A stretch of 64,000 nt of DNA, taken from the NCBI RefSeq assembly GCF_963082655.1, contig NC_081553.1:229884254-229948253 (forward strand). Reading direction: 5' to 3'. Shown here in pieces: positions 11,401-19,507 of the stretch. The stretch's first letter is position 1. Every line of letters begins with the position of its first letter. Source of the DNA: Stomoxys calcitrans (Eukaryota > Arthropoda > Insecta > Diptera > Muscidae). The position numbers and the translations under genes are program-made. The notes under the pieces were generated by a model. That model ran no database searches. It was not told where the DNA came from and saw nothing but the letters and a program-made list of their open reading frames with translations.

Positions 11401-14400
11401 TGAGGATTGGTGTGCCGTGTGCTTGGATGGCGGTGAATTAATGTGCTGTGACAAGTGTCCAAAAGTTTTCCATCAGAATTGTCATATTCCTGCCATCTCT
11501 TCGCTGCCCGACGAAAGTGAAAGCTGGCAATGCCTGTTGTGTGTTAACCTAAAGGAGCTGGCCAGTAATCCGGAGAATCTGCAAAAGAACGCCGGTGAAT
11601 TGAGTCGTCTGGAATTGCAAATACTACAGCGCATTTGTTTGGAACTCTTTTGCCAATATGAGCAAAGTTTACATTTCCGTGAGCCGGAGCCTCCCTCAAA
11701 TACGGCCTACTATGAAATTATATGCAAGTAAGTAGGATAGTCAGCCCTCCATCCCCTAAGGGGGTGGAAGTGGGAGTACTACATCTAATCATTTGTTTGG
11801 TTATTTATTCCTTTACTCTTTGCAGCCCCATGTCCCTGGATGTTATACGCACACGCTTGGATCCTTCAAGTCCTAATCACTACAAGGACATTGCTTCATT
11901 CATAGCAGATGTTCGCTTGATTTTTAAGAATACTTACCTATTCTATCAAGTGAGTAATATGGTAATGAAGTTTAAATTTTTTTATGTTTGTTTCATGTCT
12001 TTCCATTCCATTTTTCGTAAACTTTTTCCACATTTTCCATCTTAAGTTGTCTCGTTCATTATGATTGCATGATAAACATTTGCATGAAGTTGCTGTATTT
12101 GCTTTTATGGGGAAAAAAAGATCATCTTAGGGCAAGGCAGTAAAACTTTGTTTTTTTTTCTTAATTGCCGAGTCTTGCATAGTTTTACATAGCTAAGGAA
12201 TCACACAATTGCTCGACACGCAGTAATTATTAGTCCCACACGGGCAGGAGCTTTGAACTTCTATCTGTGTGGTTTTCATAGTTGTCACTAGAAGCTTACC
12301 CGCGAGCTACTGGGCGCGTCCACAGATTGTGAATAGTGGAATGCTCCATATGGAGTAGCTGCAACTGCAGTCTCGGACAATCAACGATATCGAGTGGAGG
12401 GTCGCATTAAGAGACCGGGCAGCATCGGCTCTTCCATGAATACCGAGTGCCTATGATGCTCGATATGAAAAGCCAAGCTATTGGCACCTTCAAAAAACCA
12501 ATGGCCATAGATGTAACTGCAGTCGCGGAAAATCAACGATATCAAGCGGAGAGTCGCGATGAGAGGTCGGGCAGCATCGGCTCTTCCATGAATACCGAGT
12601 GCCTATGATGCTCGATATGAAAAGCCGAGCAATTGGCACCTTCAAAAAACCAATTGCCATAGATATAACTGCAGTCGCGGACAATCAACGATATCAAGCG
12701 GAGAGTCTCGGTAAGAGACCGGGCAGCATCGGCTCTTCCATGAATACTGAGTGCCTATGATGCCCGATATGAAAAGTCGAGCTATTGGCACCTGTAAATA
12801 ACCAATGGCCATCAAGTTCCCGCGGCGTTTGGTCCTTTGGACCCGAACTTGCTTGCTCACCTATAAAAGCTTGACGGGGCACCACCACATATAGACATGT
12901 GGCTACAACAACAACCACTCAAAAATGTTGCCAACATAAGCATGGGTATAGTTGCGTTAATTTTTTGTTACTTAATCGTAGGATTCGACGTCATTGCTGA
13001 CGCTTGTGCTAAACCACAAAAATCTATTCAAAGCCTAACCTAATGGCGGCCCAAGAAGTAATTGTTGTTGGAATAGTGTGTTGTGTCTTCATCCTTAAGT
13101 TGTCTGATAGGTGTTGTTAAACAGGAATTAATAAGTCTGACAGCCCTATTCTAAATAACAATTCCCTGGGAGTTTATTCCCTACTCCCTCTACCCTGAAT
13201 AAGAATTTACTTGGACTTCGGAACTTCGAAAAAGTGAAATCTCTCCCAGGGAAAAAAGTAGCTATTCTGAATCGATATAAAAGGGAGGCGATAAAACTTC
13301 CCCCAAACAAATGAAAGGGAGTTAGGTTAAAAAATTATGAATTTTACTGTTTTTATAAAAAAAATGGCCCCACTTCTTATACTTACGAAAAATTTAAAAT
13401 GTATGGAAATTAATTTTCACTTTTTCATCAAAATCAAGTAAAAGTTTTGTTAGGTTTTCCCGGTGAAAATATGTCATCTACCCACCATAAAAGTTTTTCT
13501 TAAGTTTTTCAATTTTATTGGCACTTGGTTTCGAGTCGGATACTAAAAGAAGGTCCCTTATCGTTGAGCTTAAAGTAGAATCGGACGACACTCAATGATG
13601 CGCAAGAAGTGTTCTGCTTGTTTCGTGGGCAATTATTCAAAGATACTTGGCGCCACATTTGACAGCATTTACTCCACAGGAGTAGGAATAAATTCATAAG
13701 TCGCTTTTCGGCAGCATTATGTCCAGCAGCCGTCCCAACCACCAAGAAAATCGGCCACTGCCCAGAAATGGCGATTAGATCTTCAAGTTCTAGCTCCATA
13801 AAAGTAGAACTTTAGATAAACCGGCGCATCAGACAGACCACCACAGCATTTATGACGACGAAGGAGAACCAAACCTCTATATTACAATGCAGCCTCCTTA
13901 ACTCCTTTTGGGAAGGGTAAAAGCCAACATGCAGGATGTGTGCCCCGCATGCATGCAGCCAAGGACAACACGACACAATTAATCTATTTATCTGTCTACC
14001 AGATCACTCTGGAAACATTATTATTTTTCCATTTTATGTTCTTTTTTCCCAAAAAAAAAAACAATCAAATGTTTAGCCTAAATAAAACAGCTGAGGCAAA
14101 ACAGCTGTTTTCGAAAATTCGAAATTCCCTCTCCCGTATTTTTTCTCTCCCCATTCAATCAGAATATGAGGATTTTATTCGAGGGAGTTTTCAGAATTGG
14201 GCTGTGAATCTGCCGTAAAGAAGTTGAGCCATAACTAATCTGGTTTGCAAAGGAAGATTAACTTTATAAGCTGCGATTGACAGCGAATTGTCTCCTAGGT
14301 TAACTTGCACTATGTAGCTGTTTAACGCTTCCGCATTTCTATCATCGGGAATGCTATTTAGATCTGCCTGGTATGCTATTCGATTTGGAGACTCTCTTTT

Positions 14401-16477
14401 GTACCGCTGAACCTCTTGCTCTAGATCAGTTTATTATATTACATATTTCCAAGTGCATGGGCGTACGTTCTTTTGTACGTACAAAAAAAAAATTAATATT
14501 ATGTGTGTTTGCCCATCGCTGCTCTAGGTCGTGAAGATTCAACCTTACATCTCCGGGCGTTAAGATTAATAAGATCGTTAAGATCCATAAGATTATGATT
14601 TGAATTCCTGTTCGAACACAATCCAGTAGGTATTGATTTGACTATAATTGTGTCTGCACTGGATGAGTGTAGACACCTGATTGGAGATGGTCCAATTGAG
14701 TACTAAGCAGGAGGTCGCAGTTCCTAGATCAGCATTCGACAACTACTGTGGTGTTGAATAGTTCATCACAGGCCGGACAATTATCCTATATGTTAGCCAA
14801 CAAGGCCTTTTTATCTGCTCGCCAAAAGCTATCCGCAAGGACTTGAAGATGCTGTGACCCAAGTATTTTGGGCTAGATGCTAATCGGAATCGTGTCAGGT
14901 ATTCTCAAACTCAACTGCTGGCATACTTCCATTGTCTATACAATTAACAATGAATATGTGGGTGTAAAGATTTGGCTATGCGAAATAAGCGACAAAATGA
15001 ATAAGGTAGACTTTTAACCATTAAAATAGGGGCCTAATGTCATGATCGCCCGCATATGGAATATAAGATAGGTAGAGCATAACCAATAACGGCGAAATCC
15101 ACCATAAGAAACACCATATTAAACGACCAGACAAATAGTTCGGGATCCAAATTTCAAGGTTTGCTGAAGACGCGAGTTGGCGAGTTGAGCACCGTCCTGT
15201 AACACGGTTTCAACTTGTCCGGACCTATGTATATGCGATGATGTCGTGCTAAGTAATTTACGAAATCCATGTTGGTGCTCAGCGTTTGGTTTTTCTTAAT
15301 CGAGGCTCCGGGGAGATTGTCCCTTAAACGTTTTTGATATTTGCGAGAAGAAAATCGGTCAGTGCGATTCTCACTAACTCGCATGCTTTTGGCTTTATTC
15401 GTTGCATCGCTCTGCCAAGGCTTTGTTGTTGTTGTTGTAGCCACATTTTCATGTAGAGTTGGCAATCCTCGTCATACTTCGAGGTCCAAAGGACCGATCG
15501 CTGCAGAAACAAGGTGGCCATTGTAAATAACCAATGGCCACCTTGTTTCTGCAGCTGCAACGGCAGTTGCGGACGATCAGCTGTATCGAGCGGAGAGCCT
15601 CAGTTAGAGGCCGGGCGGCACCGGCTCTTGCACAAATACTGAGTACCTATGATGCTCGATATGACAAGGCGGGTTATTGGCGCCTTTAAATAAACAATGG
15701 TCACCCTGTCCTCGCGGCGATCGGTCCTTTGGACCGGAACGATCTTGATCACCTACGGAAGCTTGACGAGGATCGCCACCTCCACATGAAATTGTAGCTA
15801 CGACAACAACAACATGATATAAACTCCTCAATATGGCCTGTCCCAGTTCAAACTTTTCAATAAATACGTCTTCAAATTTTGCCAACATATTAAAACCTGA
15901 TATAAGCAATTTTTTTGTAGATATGATTCTTTCATGTTAATTTCCGGTTTTCTTTTTTTTTCCAAAATTTCATGTATTCTCAATAATAACTCTAATAATA
16001 GGCAAATTCTTTTGTAGACATAACTCTTTGATGTAAATTTTCGTTTTTCTTCTTTTTTCCCCAAAATTCCATGTATTCTCAATAATAACTCTTTCTTTGC
16101 GTCAACCTTATTTCCAGGAGGATTCCAAGACTTACACCAATGCCAAATATTTGGAGAATTTCTTTGAAGAACAATTGGCCAAATGGCTACCGAGTTATGC
16201 TAACAAAAACCACACAAACAATTCCAATGCTTTGCTCTCGAATACAATGACAAATGGTGGCGGCAGCAGCAGTAACAATGCCTCTACATCAGCTTCTCCA
16301 GCGCCGGGTGCACCTTCGCCTTCGCTCGACCAAAGCGGACGTAAGAGTGTCAATTCGGTCATACTCAACATGAATACCAACAGCAATGGCAGTAATGCCT
16401 CACTACATCGCTCGGGCGATGACAACACCGAGGATGGGTGCAACCCGGCCAAGAGACAACGTAAACAGACCGAATAG
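4401..16477 (+). CDS. bon: Bonus (TIF1/TRIM24-family transcriptional co-regulator), gene span, 10 exons in window
   Basis: Bonus is the single insect TIF1 protein, a nuclear co-regulator that binds nuclear receptors and chromatin. Joining ten exons (1096, 279, 90, 416, 127, 278, 175, 337, 124 and 360 nt) across GT-AG introns gives one frame of 1093 codons plus stop. Domains by window residue: RING C20-C67, B-box1 ~110-147, B-box2 ~171-202, coiled coil ~205-330, Gln/Pro/Gly-rich linker with LRGLL (492-496), C4HC3 PHD 828-871, then a bromodomain. From memory the Drosophila protein is about 1130 residues, so only a short N-terminus is missing; the frame is open and in phase 0 at 4401, so an upstream exon exists. 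Three introns are large and hold mobile elements. The domain order is diagnostic and excludes other TRIM proteins. The start codon is not seen. Confidence 0.95.
5567..5845 (+). CDS. bon: bon exon: Pro/Gly-rich linker
   Basis: Acceptor CTTTCAG (5560-5566), donor CCAG|GTAAGG. Phase 1 joins G+AA to read ...QKEISRLGSILVDGKPY, followed by a low-complexity stretch rich in Pro, Gly, Gln and Met (PGMPPGMPSGLSPGG). The overlapping minus-strand ORFs here are shadows of this GC-richer repeat. Confidence 0.92.
6024..6113 (+). CDS. bon: bon exon: short linker exon
   Basis: Ninety nucleotides between TTGACAG and ATGG|GTAAGT. Joined in phase 1 it reads VRYSGMPPTLSMQRQGG and continues through HPQNM. It is too short to stand out as an ORF; the call rests on splice sites and phase agreement with both neighbours. 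Confidence 0.88.
6426..6841 (+). CDS. bon: bon exon: LxxLL nuclear-receptor box, Gln/Ala-rich linker
   Basis: Acceptor CTTTTAG (ends 6425), donor CAGAAT|GTAAGA. The frame begins DISLRGLLNNQAAQ. LRGLL (6434-6448, residues 492-496) is an LxxLL motif, the kind through which Bonus is known to contact the receptor beta-FTZ-F1. The rest is Gln/Pro/Gly-rich with an alanine run (near 6672-6695) and a Gly run (near 6764-6780). Confidence 0.93.
6917..7043 (+). CDS. bon: bon exon: linker
   Basis: Acceptor TTTCTAG (ends 6916), donor CAAA|GTAAGT. Reads NMGFHGNQPNYNPGHP through MAKWHIPQSAQ with no stop. Phase 0 in, phase 1 out, matching the flanking exons. Confidence 0.9.
7253..7530 (+). CDS. bon: bon exon: linker before large intron
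   Basis: Acceptor CTATTTTAG (ends 7252), donor CATGAG|GTAAGT. Begins TCPQQGSNIMGFANGRQN and includes NFKISLKSPNTLKN and a Gly/Ser-rich stretch. Phase 0 out. The following intron (7531-10611) is 3.1 kb and filled with repeats. Confidence 0.92.
7690..8432 (+). mobile_element. INE-1-like Helentron derivative, head-truncated, in bon intron
   Basis: Three to four degenerate body units (GATATAGCTGCCATATAAAC, CTTGAGCCTCTAGAGGGCGC, GCGCAAATCGGT) are followed by the family tail: a GGTGGAGTGTATA-like inverse of the head start, the near palindrome CGGCCCTGCCGAA and CACGATCTTACTTGTTC. The head with the GTCCGTCCGTC motif is missing. Confidence 0.75.
8565..8728. repeat. TCACG/CGTGA-rich low-complexity segment
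   Basis: CGTGA and TCACG words alternate through the segment (GTCGTGATTTTC, GATATCACGTGG, GAGTGGTGATTCG, CTCACGAATCACTCACGAC), giving imperfect inverted symmetry. It resembles a degraded fold-back element. No terminal repeat or target duplication could be fixed. Confidence 0.35.
8745..9120 (-). repeat. repeat family Y (with Y2 segment), bon intron copy
   Basis: Shares with seven other places in the window the words AGCGGAGAGT, GAGTGCCTATGATG, ACCAATGGCCACCCTGTTC, GACGAAGATCGCCACCT and GGTACAACAACAATAG. The right part matches the Y2 segment (ACGTACCGGATTGACCCGATG, GGGCTGCCGCCTCAGTGTA). It is probably a short interspersed or non-autonomous element. I could not assign a class. Confidence 0.6.
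9197..9438 (+). mobile_element. mariner-type MITE, copy 1
   Basis: About 240 bp bounded by TATTGGTTTGCCCAAAAAGT and an inverted end ACTTTTTGGGCAACCCAATA. The terminal repeats extend through AATTGCGGATTTTT, and TA flanks both sides. Copies 2 (43417) and 3 (50049) share the interior, including CAGCTGATAACTGACAGAAG. No transposase is encoded. Confidence 0.85.
9439..9545 (-). repeat. tRNA-derived SINE 3' fragment
   Basis: Reverse complement of the 3' half of the SINE at 19508 and 20441: contains GGAACAGGGGCAAACTTCTC, CAATGAGTGCAGTCCGATTC and GATAAGGGGCCTCC. The tRNA-like head is absent. Confidence 0.7.
9560..10185. repeat. composite repeat, first copy (paralogue of 12357-14245)
   Basis: Begins with family-Y units (AGCGGAGAGTCTCAGTAAGA, GAATACTGAGTGCCTATGAT) and continues with a segment including AAATGTTGCCAGCATAAGCA, TTGACGTCATTGCTGACGCT, AGTGTGTTGTGTCTTCA and AAACAGGAATTAATACGGC. 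All these reappear in the same order at 12663-13140 and then 14205-14245. This copy lacks the 1064-bp insertion present in the second copy. Confidence 0.75.
10224..10440 (-). repeat. retrotransposon 3' tail joined to SINE-like fragment
   Basis: GGTTAGGTTGAAAAGAGGGT through ATATTAATCCGCCCCATGCC and AGCCAGTAATCGGCTTG is the 3' end, in reverse, of the RNase H-encoding elements at 40069 and 51897. It is followed by CGCCAGGATTCGAACTCAGG, the reverse complement of a tRNA-like B box, and by SINE sequence. Confidence 0.65.
10612..10786 (+). CDS. bon: bon exon: linker before PHD
   Basis: Acceptor TTTTTACAG (ends 10611), donor GAAG|GTATGT, phase 0 in and phase 1 out. Reads NSKDFTEPIDKVRDDSINDL, then ATIAKLDSNGVQVLPEG and a Ser/Thr-rich end. 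The acidic/hydrophobic character contrasts with the Gln/Gly-rich exons upstream. Confidence 0.92.
10787..11390 (+). other. bon: bon intron with A-rich 3' end
   Basis: No repeat family is recognised. The 3' end lacks the usual polypyrimidine tract: the last 90 nt are A-rich (A-run near 11311-11322). AACTAATC at 11351-11358 is a good branch-point candidate. Confidence 0.6.
11391..11727 (+). CDS. bon: bon exon: PHD finger and start of bromodomain
   Basis: The exon begins DDPNEDWCAVC, the hallmark start of the TIF1 PHD finger. The C4HC3 ligands are C828, C831, C840, C843, H848, C851, C868 and C871. The bromodomain alpha-Z region follows (LSRLELQILQRICLELFCQY). The donor CAA|GTAAGT leaves phase 2; with the next exon AA+C gives Asn of NPMSLDVIRTRL. 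The acceptor is AAAAAG at 11385-11390. An alternative acceptor at 11361-11363 would add nine in-frame codons (VHNNKTTEK-like) but lies only a few bases after the likely branch point. Confidence 0.92.
11826..11949 (+). CDS. bon: bon exon: bromodomain core
   Basis: Acceptor CTTTGCAG (ends 11825), donor ATCAA|GTGAGT. Reads PMSLDVIRTRLDPSSPNHYK and continues to RLIFKNTYLFYQ, the ZA loop to helix B/C part of a TIF1 bromodomain. Phase 2 in, phase 0 out. The next intron (11950-16117) is 4.2 kb and repeat-filled. Confidence 0.94.
11950..12340 (+). other. bon: bon intron, low-repeat part
   Basis: No repeat family or coding signal is recognised here. The short frame continuing from the exon reaches a stop without domain-like sequence. 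Confidence 0.5.
12357..12805. repeat. three ~152-bp tandem units of repeat family Y
   Basis: The start AACTGCAGTC...GGACAATCAACGATATC recurs near 12357, 12509 and 12663, giving a period of 151-154 bp. Each unit carries GAGAGGTCGGGCAGCATCGG-like text, then CCATGAATACCGAGTGCCTA and CGATATGAAAAGCC. Unit similarity is high, so the expansion is comparatively young. Confidence 0.8.
12806..14245. repeat. composite repeat, second copy, carrying an insertion
   Basis: Continues from the family-Y array with the same sequence as 9790-10185 (AAATGTTGCCAACATAAGCA, ACGTCATTGCTGACGCT, AACAGGAATTAATA). The run is broken at 13140 by a 1064-bp element and resumes at 14205 with TGAATCTGCCGTAAAGAAGT. Confidence 0.75.
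13141..14204. mobile_element. DNA-transposon-like insertion with CAGCCC termini and TGA duplication
   Basis: The left end is CAGCCCTATTCTAAATAAC and the right end GAATTGGGCTG, so the termini are inverted (CAGCCCnATTCT). TGA precedes (13138-13140) and follows (14205-14207). The paralogous site near 10150 reads GGCTGAATCTG without the element, which is what precise insertion with a 3-bp duplication predicts. A SINE-like fragment lies inside at 13517-13610. No transposase is recognised, so the superfamily is undecided. Confidence 0.7.
14246..15424. other. bon intron, unclassified, possible old element relics
   Basis: No family recognised with confidence. A 103-codon minus-strand frame at 15465-15154 shows no known motif. 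Parts of 14600-14900 look like decayed coding sequence, but I could not match them to an element. Confidence 0.35.
15425..15815. repeat. repeat family Y, two facing parts
   Basis: Left part is forward (TTGTTGTTGTTGTAGCCACA, AGGTGGCCATTG). The rest is reverse (CCAATGGCCACCTTGTTTC, GCGGAGAGCCTCAGTTAGAG, GAGGATCGCCACCTCCACAT, ACAACAACAACATG). GTGGCCATTG...CAATGGCCAC near 15513-15542 forms the centre of an inverted arrangement. Confidence 0.65.
15905..16095 (+). repeat. tandem ~100-bp duplication before last bon exon
   Basis: CAAAATTTCATGTATTCTC at 15962 and CAAAATTCCATGTATTCTC at 16062 are 100 bp apart, and the sequence before each (TTTTGTAGATATGA / TTTTGTAGACATAA) is also parallel. Both units are pyrimidine-rich, and the second lies directly before the acceptor at 16117. 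Confidence 0.85.
16118..16477 (+). CDS. bon: bon terminal exon: end of bromodomain and Ser/Asn-rich tail
   Basis: Acceptor TTTCCAG (ends 16117). Reads EDSKTYTNAKYLENFFEEQL, the last bromodomain helix, then a Ser/Asn/Pro-rich tail and a basic end PAKRQRKQTE before TAG at 16475-16477. KRQRK could be a nuclear localisation signal (inference). Strong third-position codon structure supports the frame. Confidence 0.95.
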   Translation, partial: EDSKTYTNAKYLENFFEEQLAKWLPSYANKNHTNNSNALLSNTMTNGGGSSSNNASTSASPAPGAPSPSLDQSGRKSVNSVILNMNTNSNGSNASLHRSGDDNTEDGCNPAKRQRKQTE

Positions 16478-17518
16478 GGTAAGATTATTGAAGACAATCT
16501 CAACATATTCATGGAAATATTACAGAAAATATAGCATTATGCCCATTTGCAACCGAATGCAAAATAGCAGTAACTGAAATTAAGACAGGGCGATAACACA
16601 ATGAATGATGCATAAGTTAAAATACTTGAACTGAACCAAAACAAAAATCAAATTGCATTGCAAACTAACTGTATGTTTTTATAAGTAAAACCAAGCTAAT
16701 TTGATCAAAGACACAAAAACCCCTCTACTAAAGCCCAGATGGGCAAGTGAGTACATAAAGCAACCTATATTTTCTAAACCCCCTTTTAAGAGCTAGACAG
16801 CTTTGAAATCTCATACAATGATGTTTAAACGAAAAGAAAATGTCCCTTATCAGAATTATTGTACATGGCAAGTTGCTAATATCCAAAGCGGCGGTCATGT
16901 CCTTATAGATCTGTGGAATATCAAGCAAACTCAAAACTCAACTCTGGAAAGACAACAACAACCTAACCACACTTAGGTTTGGAAGCAAATCAAATGTATT
17001 AAAGAGACAAAAACCCCTTAGAGCAATGATGAAAAATTTCCCTAAGGGCCTAATGTATAAAAGAAACCAAGAATTAGAATACCATAATAATCTACTAAAT
17101 GAACAAATTAATGAATACCAATTAGACATAATAAACACATCGCTATATATATTTTATAAAAGTATAACAATGTAAATACCTTAACAATTACCGAAAACTA
17201 AAAAAAAAAAAACAAAATTTTATTCGTAAAATTTAAAAATATCATCAATGATAATGAATTTTCCATTATATATACATAGTATCCTTTAATAATTAGAGCC
17301 TAGGATACCGTATATTTATAAATATTGCAAATATTTATACACATAAAAACATGTTTTTTTTAATTCTACATACCTAAACATACTATACACACTCTTAAAT
17401 AGTTCTTATACATGCCAATCCCCCACCACCACCACCACCACCACTACCACCAACCAACCAATTTTTTTTTCAATATACATATAGAGGAAATAATAAACAT
17501 TTTTATACGCCACTTATT
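16478..17518 (+). other. bon: proximal 3'UTR of bon (putative)
   Basis: A-rich, repeat-poor sequence follows the stop directly, as expected for a fly 3'UTR. AATAAA occurs at 17130-17135 and 17492-17497; the second is 20 bp before the INE-1-like insertion begins. The 3' end is not fixed by sequence alone. Confidence 0.6.
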
Positions 17519-18906
17519 TTTGTACCCTCCACCATAGAATGGGGATATACTAATTTCGTCATTATGTTTGTTACACCTTGAAATATGCGTCTGAGACCCC
17601 ATAAAGTATATATATATTCTTGATCGTCTTGTCATTTTAAGTCGACCTAGCTATGTCCGTCCGTCTGTCTGTCGAGAGCCCACTAACTTTCGAAAGAGTA
17701 AAGCTAGCCTTTTGAAAATTCGCAAAAATACTTCTTATTAGTGTAGGTCGGTTGGGTTTGTAAATGGGCCAAATCGGTCCATGTTTTGATATAGCTGCCA
17801 TATAAACCGATCTTGGATCTTGAGCCTCTAGAGGGCGCAATTCTCGTCCGATTTGACTGAAATTTTGTACATAGTGTTTTGGTATCACTTCCAACAACTG
17901 TGTTCAGTATGGTTAAAATCGGTTCGTAATCTGGTAGAGCTGTCATATAAACCGATCTTGGATCTTGACATCTTGAGCCAATAAAGCGCAGAATTTTCAC
18001 CCGATTTGGCTGAAATTTTGCATGAGGTGTTCTGTTATAACTTCCAATAACTGTGCTAAGTAAGATTTAAATCGGTGCATAATCTGGCAAAGCTGTCATA
18101 TAAACTGATCTTGGATCTTGACTTCTTGAGCCACTAAAGAACGCAATTCTCATCCGATTTGGCTGAAATTTTGCATGAAGTGTTTTGTTACGACTTCCAT
18201 TAACTGTGCTAAGTATGGCGCAAATCGGTACATAACCTGATATTGCTGCCATATAAACCGATCTAGGATCTTGACTTCTTGAGCCTCTAGAGGGCGCAAT
18301 TCTAATCATTCTACAGGGTGGCTGATGAAAGCCGCTACCAAAAAAAAATGGAATAACTTTTTTTCTATTTAATAATAATAATTTAATAATTAATTTAATT
18401 AATTAATTAATTAATTTAATTAATAATAATTTAATAATTAATTTAATAATTTAATTTAACATGAATAAAAGAAAAATGTATTCCATACACCGAAAAAAAA
18501 ATGTAGCAATATTCATCATTGTAGCAATATTCATCAGCCACCCTGTACAACGGCTTGTCTCAAGACATTCAACATACGTGTCTAATATGGTCTGAATCGA
18601 TCATCGATCGAGCTTGATACAGCTCCCATATAAACCTATCTCCCGATTTTGCTTCTTGAGCCCCTTTAAGGCGCAATTCTTATCCGAATGAACTGAAATA
18701 TTACCCAATGACTTCTACAATGTTCGGCATTCATTTATGGTCCGTATCGGACTATAACTTGATATAGCTCCAATAGCATAACAGTTCTTATTCAATATTC
18801 CTTGTTTGCCTAAAAAGAGATACCGCGCATAGAACTCGACAAAAGCGATCCATGGTGGAGGGCATATACGATTCGGCCCGGCCGAACTTACCACGCTCTT
18901 ACTTGT
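17519..18906 (+). mobile_element. INE-1-like Helentron derivative, near complete
   Basis: The head starts at a GTACCCTCCACCATAGAATG block and includes ACCCCATAAAGTATATATAT, TCTTGATCGTC and GTCCGTCCGTCTGTCTGTCG. About four ~175-bp body units follow. The tail has ATCCATGGTGGAGGGCATAT (inverse of the head start), the near palindrome TTCGGCCCGGCCGAA and CACGCTCTTACTTGTT. The block around CTATAAAGTATATATATTC plus the GTCCGTC run is characteristic, from memory, of Drosophila INE-1/DINE-1. A 232-bp MITE interrupts it at 18314. Confidence 0.8.
18312..18547. mobile_element. TA-flanked MITE nested in INE-1-like copy
   Basis: Perfect 16-bp terminal inverted repeats CAGGGTGGCTGATGAA / TTCATCAGCCACCCTG, with TA on both sides. 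The interior is nearly all AT (TAAT runs 18361-18460) and carries a short tandem near the right end (GTAGCAATATTCATCA twice). It breaks the host unit before CAACGGCTTGTCTC. TA flanks suggest the Tc1/mariner group. Confidence 0.8.
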
Positions 18907-19299
18907 TTTCTAATATTTAATCATTGTTATTATTATTACACTATGGAACTCAACAAATAATAAAAAAAATACCAAGAAAATTATGAAAGAGGTGGTTAAA
19001 ATAGAAAAAACACATATTGTGGTATTTTCACAGTTTCTATTGTGAGGTAACCTAATAGGAGGAATGAAACATAATCATTCACCATGGAAGGGCAAGTTTT
19101 TTACATTACTGATACTACAGCGAGGAGGAATACATTTGTGGAATATTTTAAATCTCAAGGGACTCAATAAAGGATTTTCCCCTTCCTAAAAAAAAATATT
19201 TCAGAACTCTATTAACAGCATCTTATGGCTCTTGAAGAAAGTAAATTTCCAGTTTCGGACAATCGGGATGCAGACACCACAATATTGGTAGATGCTTTT
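18907..19299. other. intergenic, nothing recognised
   Basis: AT-rich sequence without a convincing ORF, repeat or RNA signature. Confidence 0.4.
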
Positions 19300-19388
19300 C
19301 AATGGTTGGTTAGATCAGCCCTTGCCGATGAAAGACTCCATCGGGTCAATCCGGTATGAACAACCGGCTTTCATGGGATTGAGATCAA
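19300..19388 (+). repeat. Y2 repeat fragment
   Basis: GCCCTTGCCGATGAAAGACT, CATCGGGTCAATCCGGTAT and ACAACCGGCTTTCATGGGAT match the copies at 23697, 23815 and 26915. Confidence 0.6.
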
Positions 19389-19507
19389 ATTGTAATGCCA
19401 ATCACTAAAACGCCTAATATTTGTGCCCTGAATTTCTTCTCATCAATAGGCCTAAGCTCAATCAACACCCGTTTTCGGGTTAATTAACCTTAATAATGAA
19501 TGTATTA

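Noticed and set aside
12310..12920. CRISPR-like array of spaced repeats
   Set aside because: The units are ~152 bp, contiguous and without short repeat-spacer pattern; the DNA is eukaryotic.
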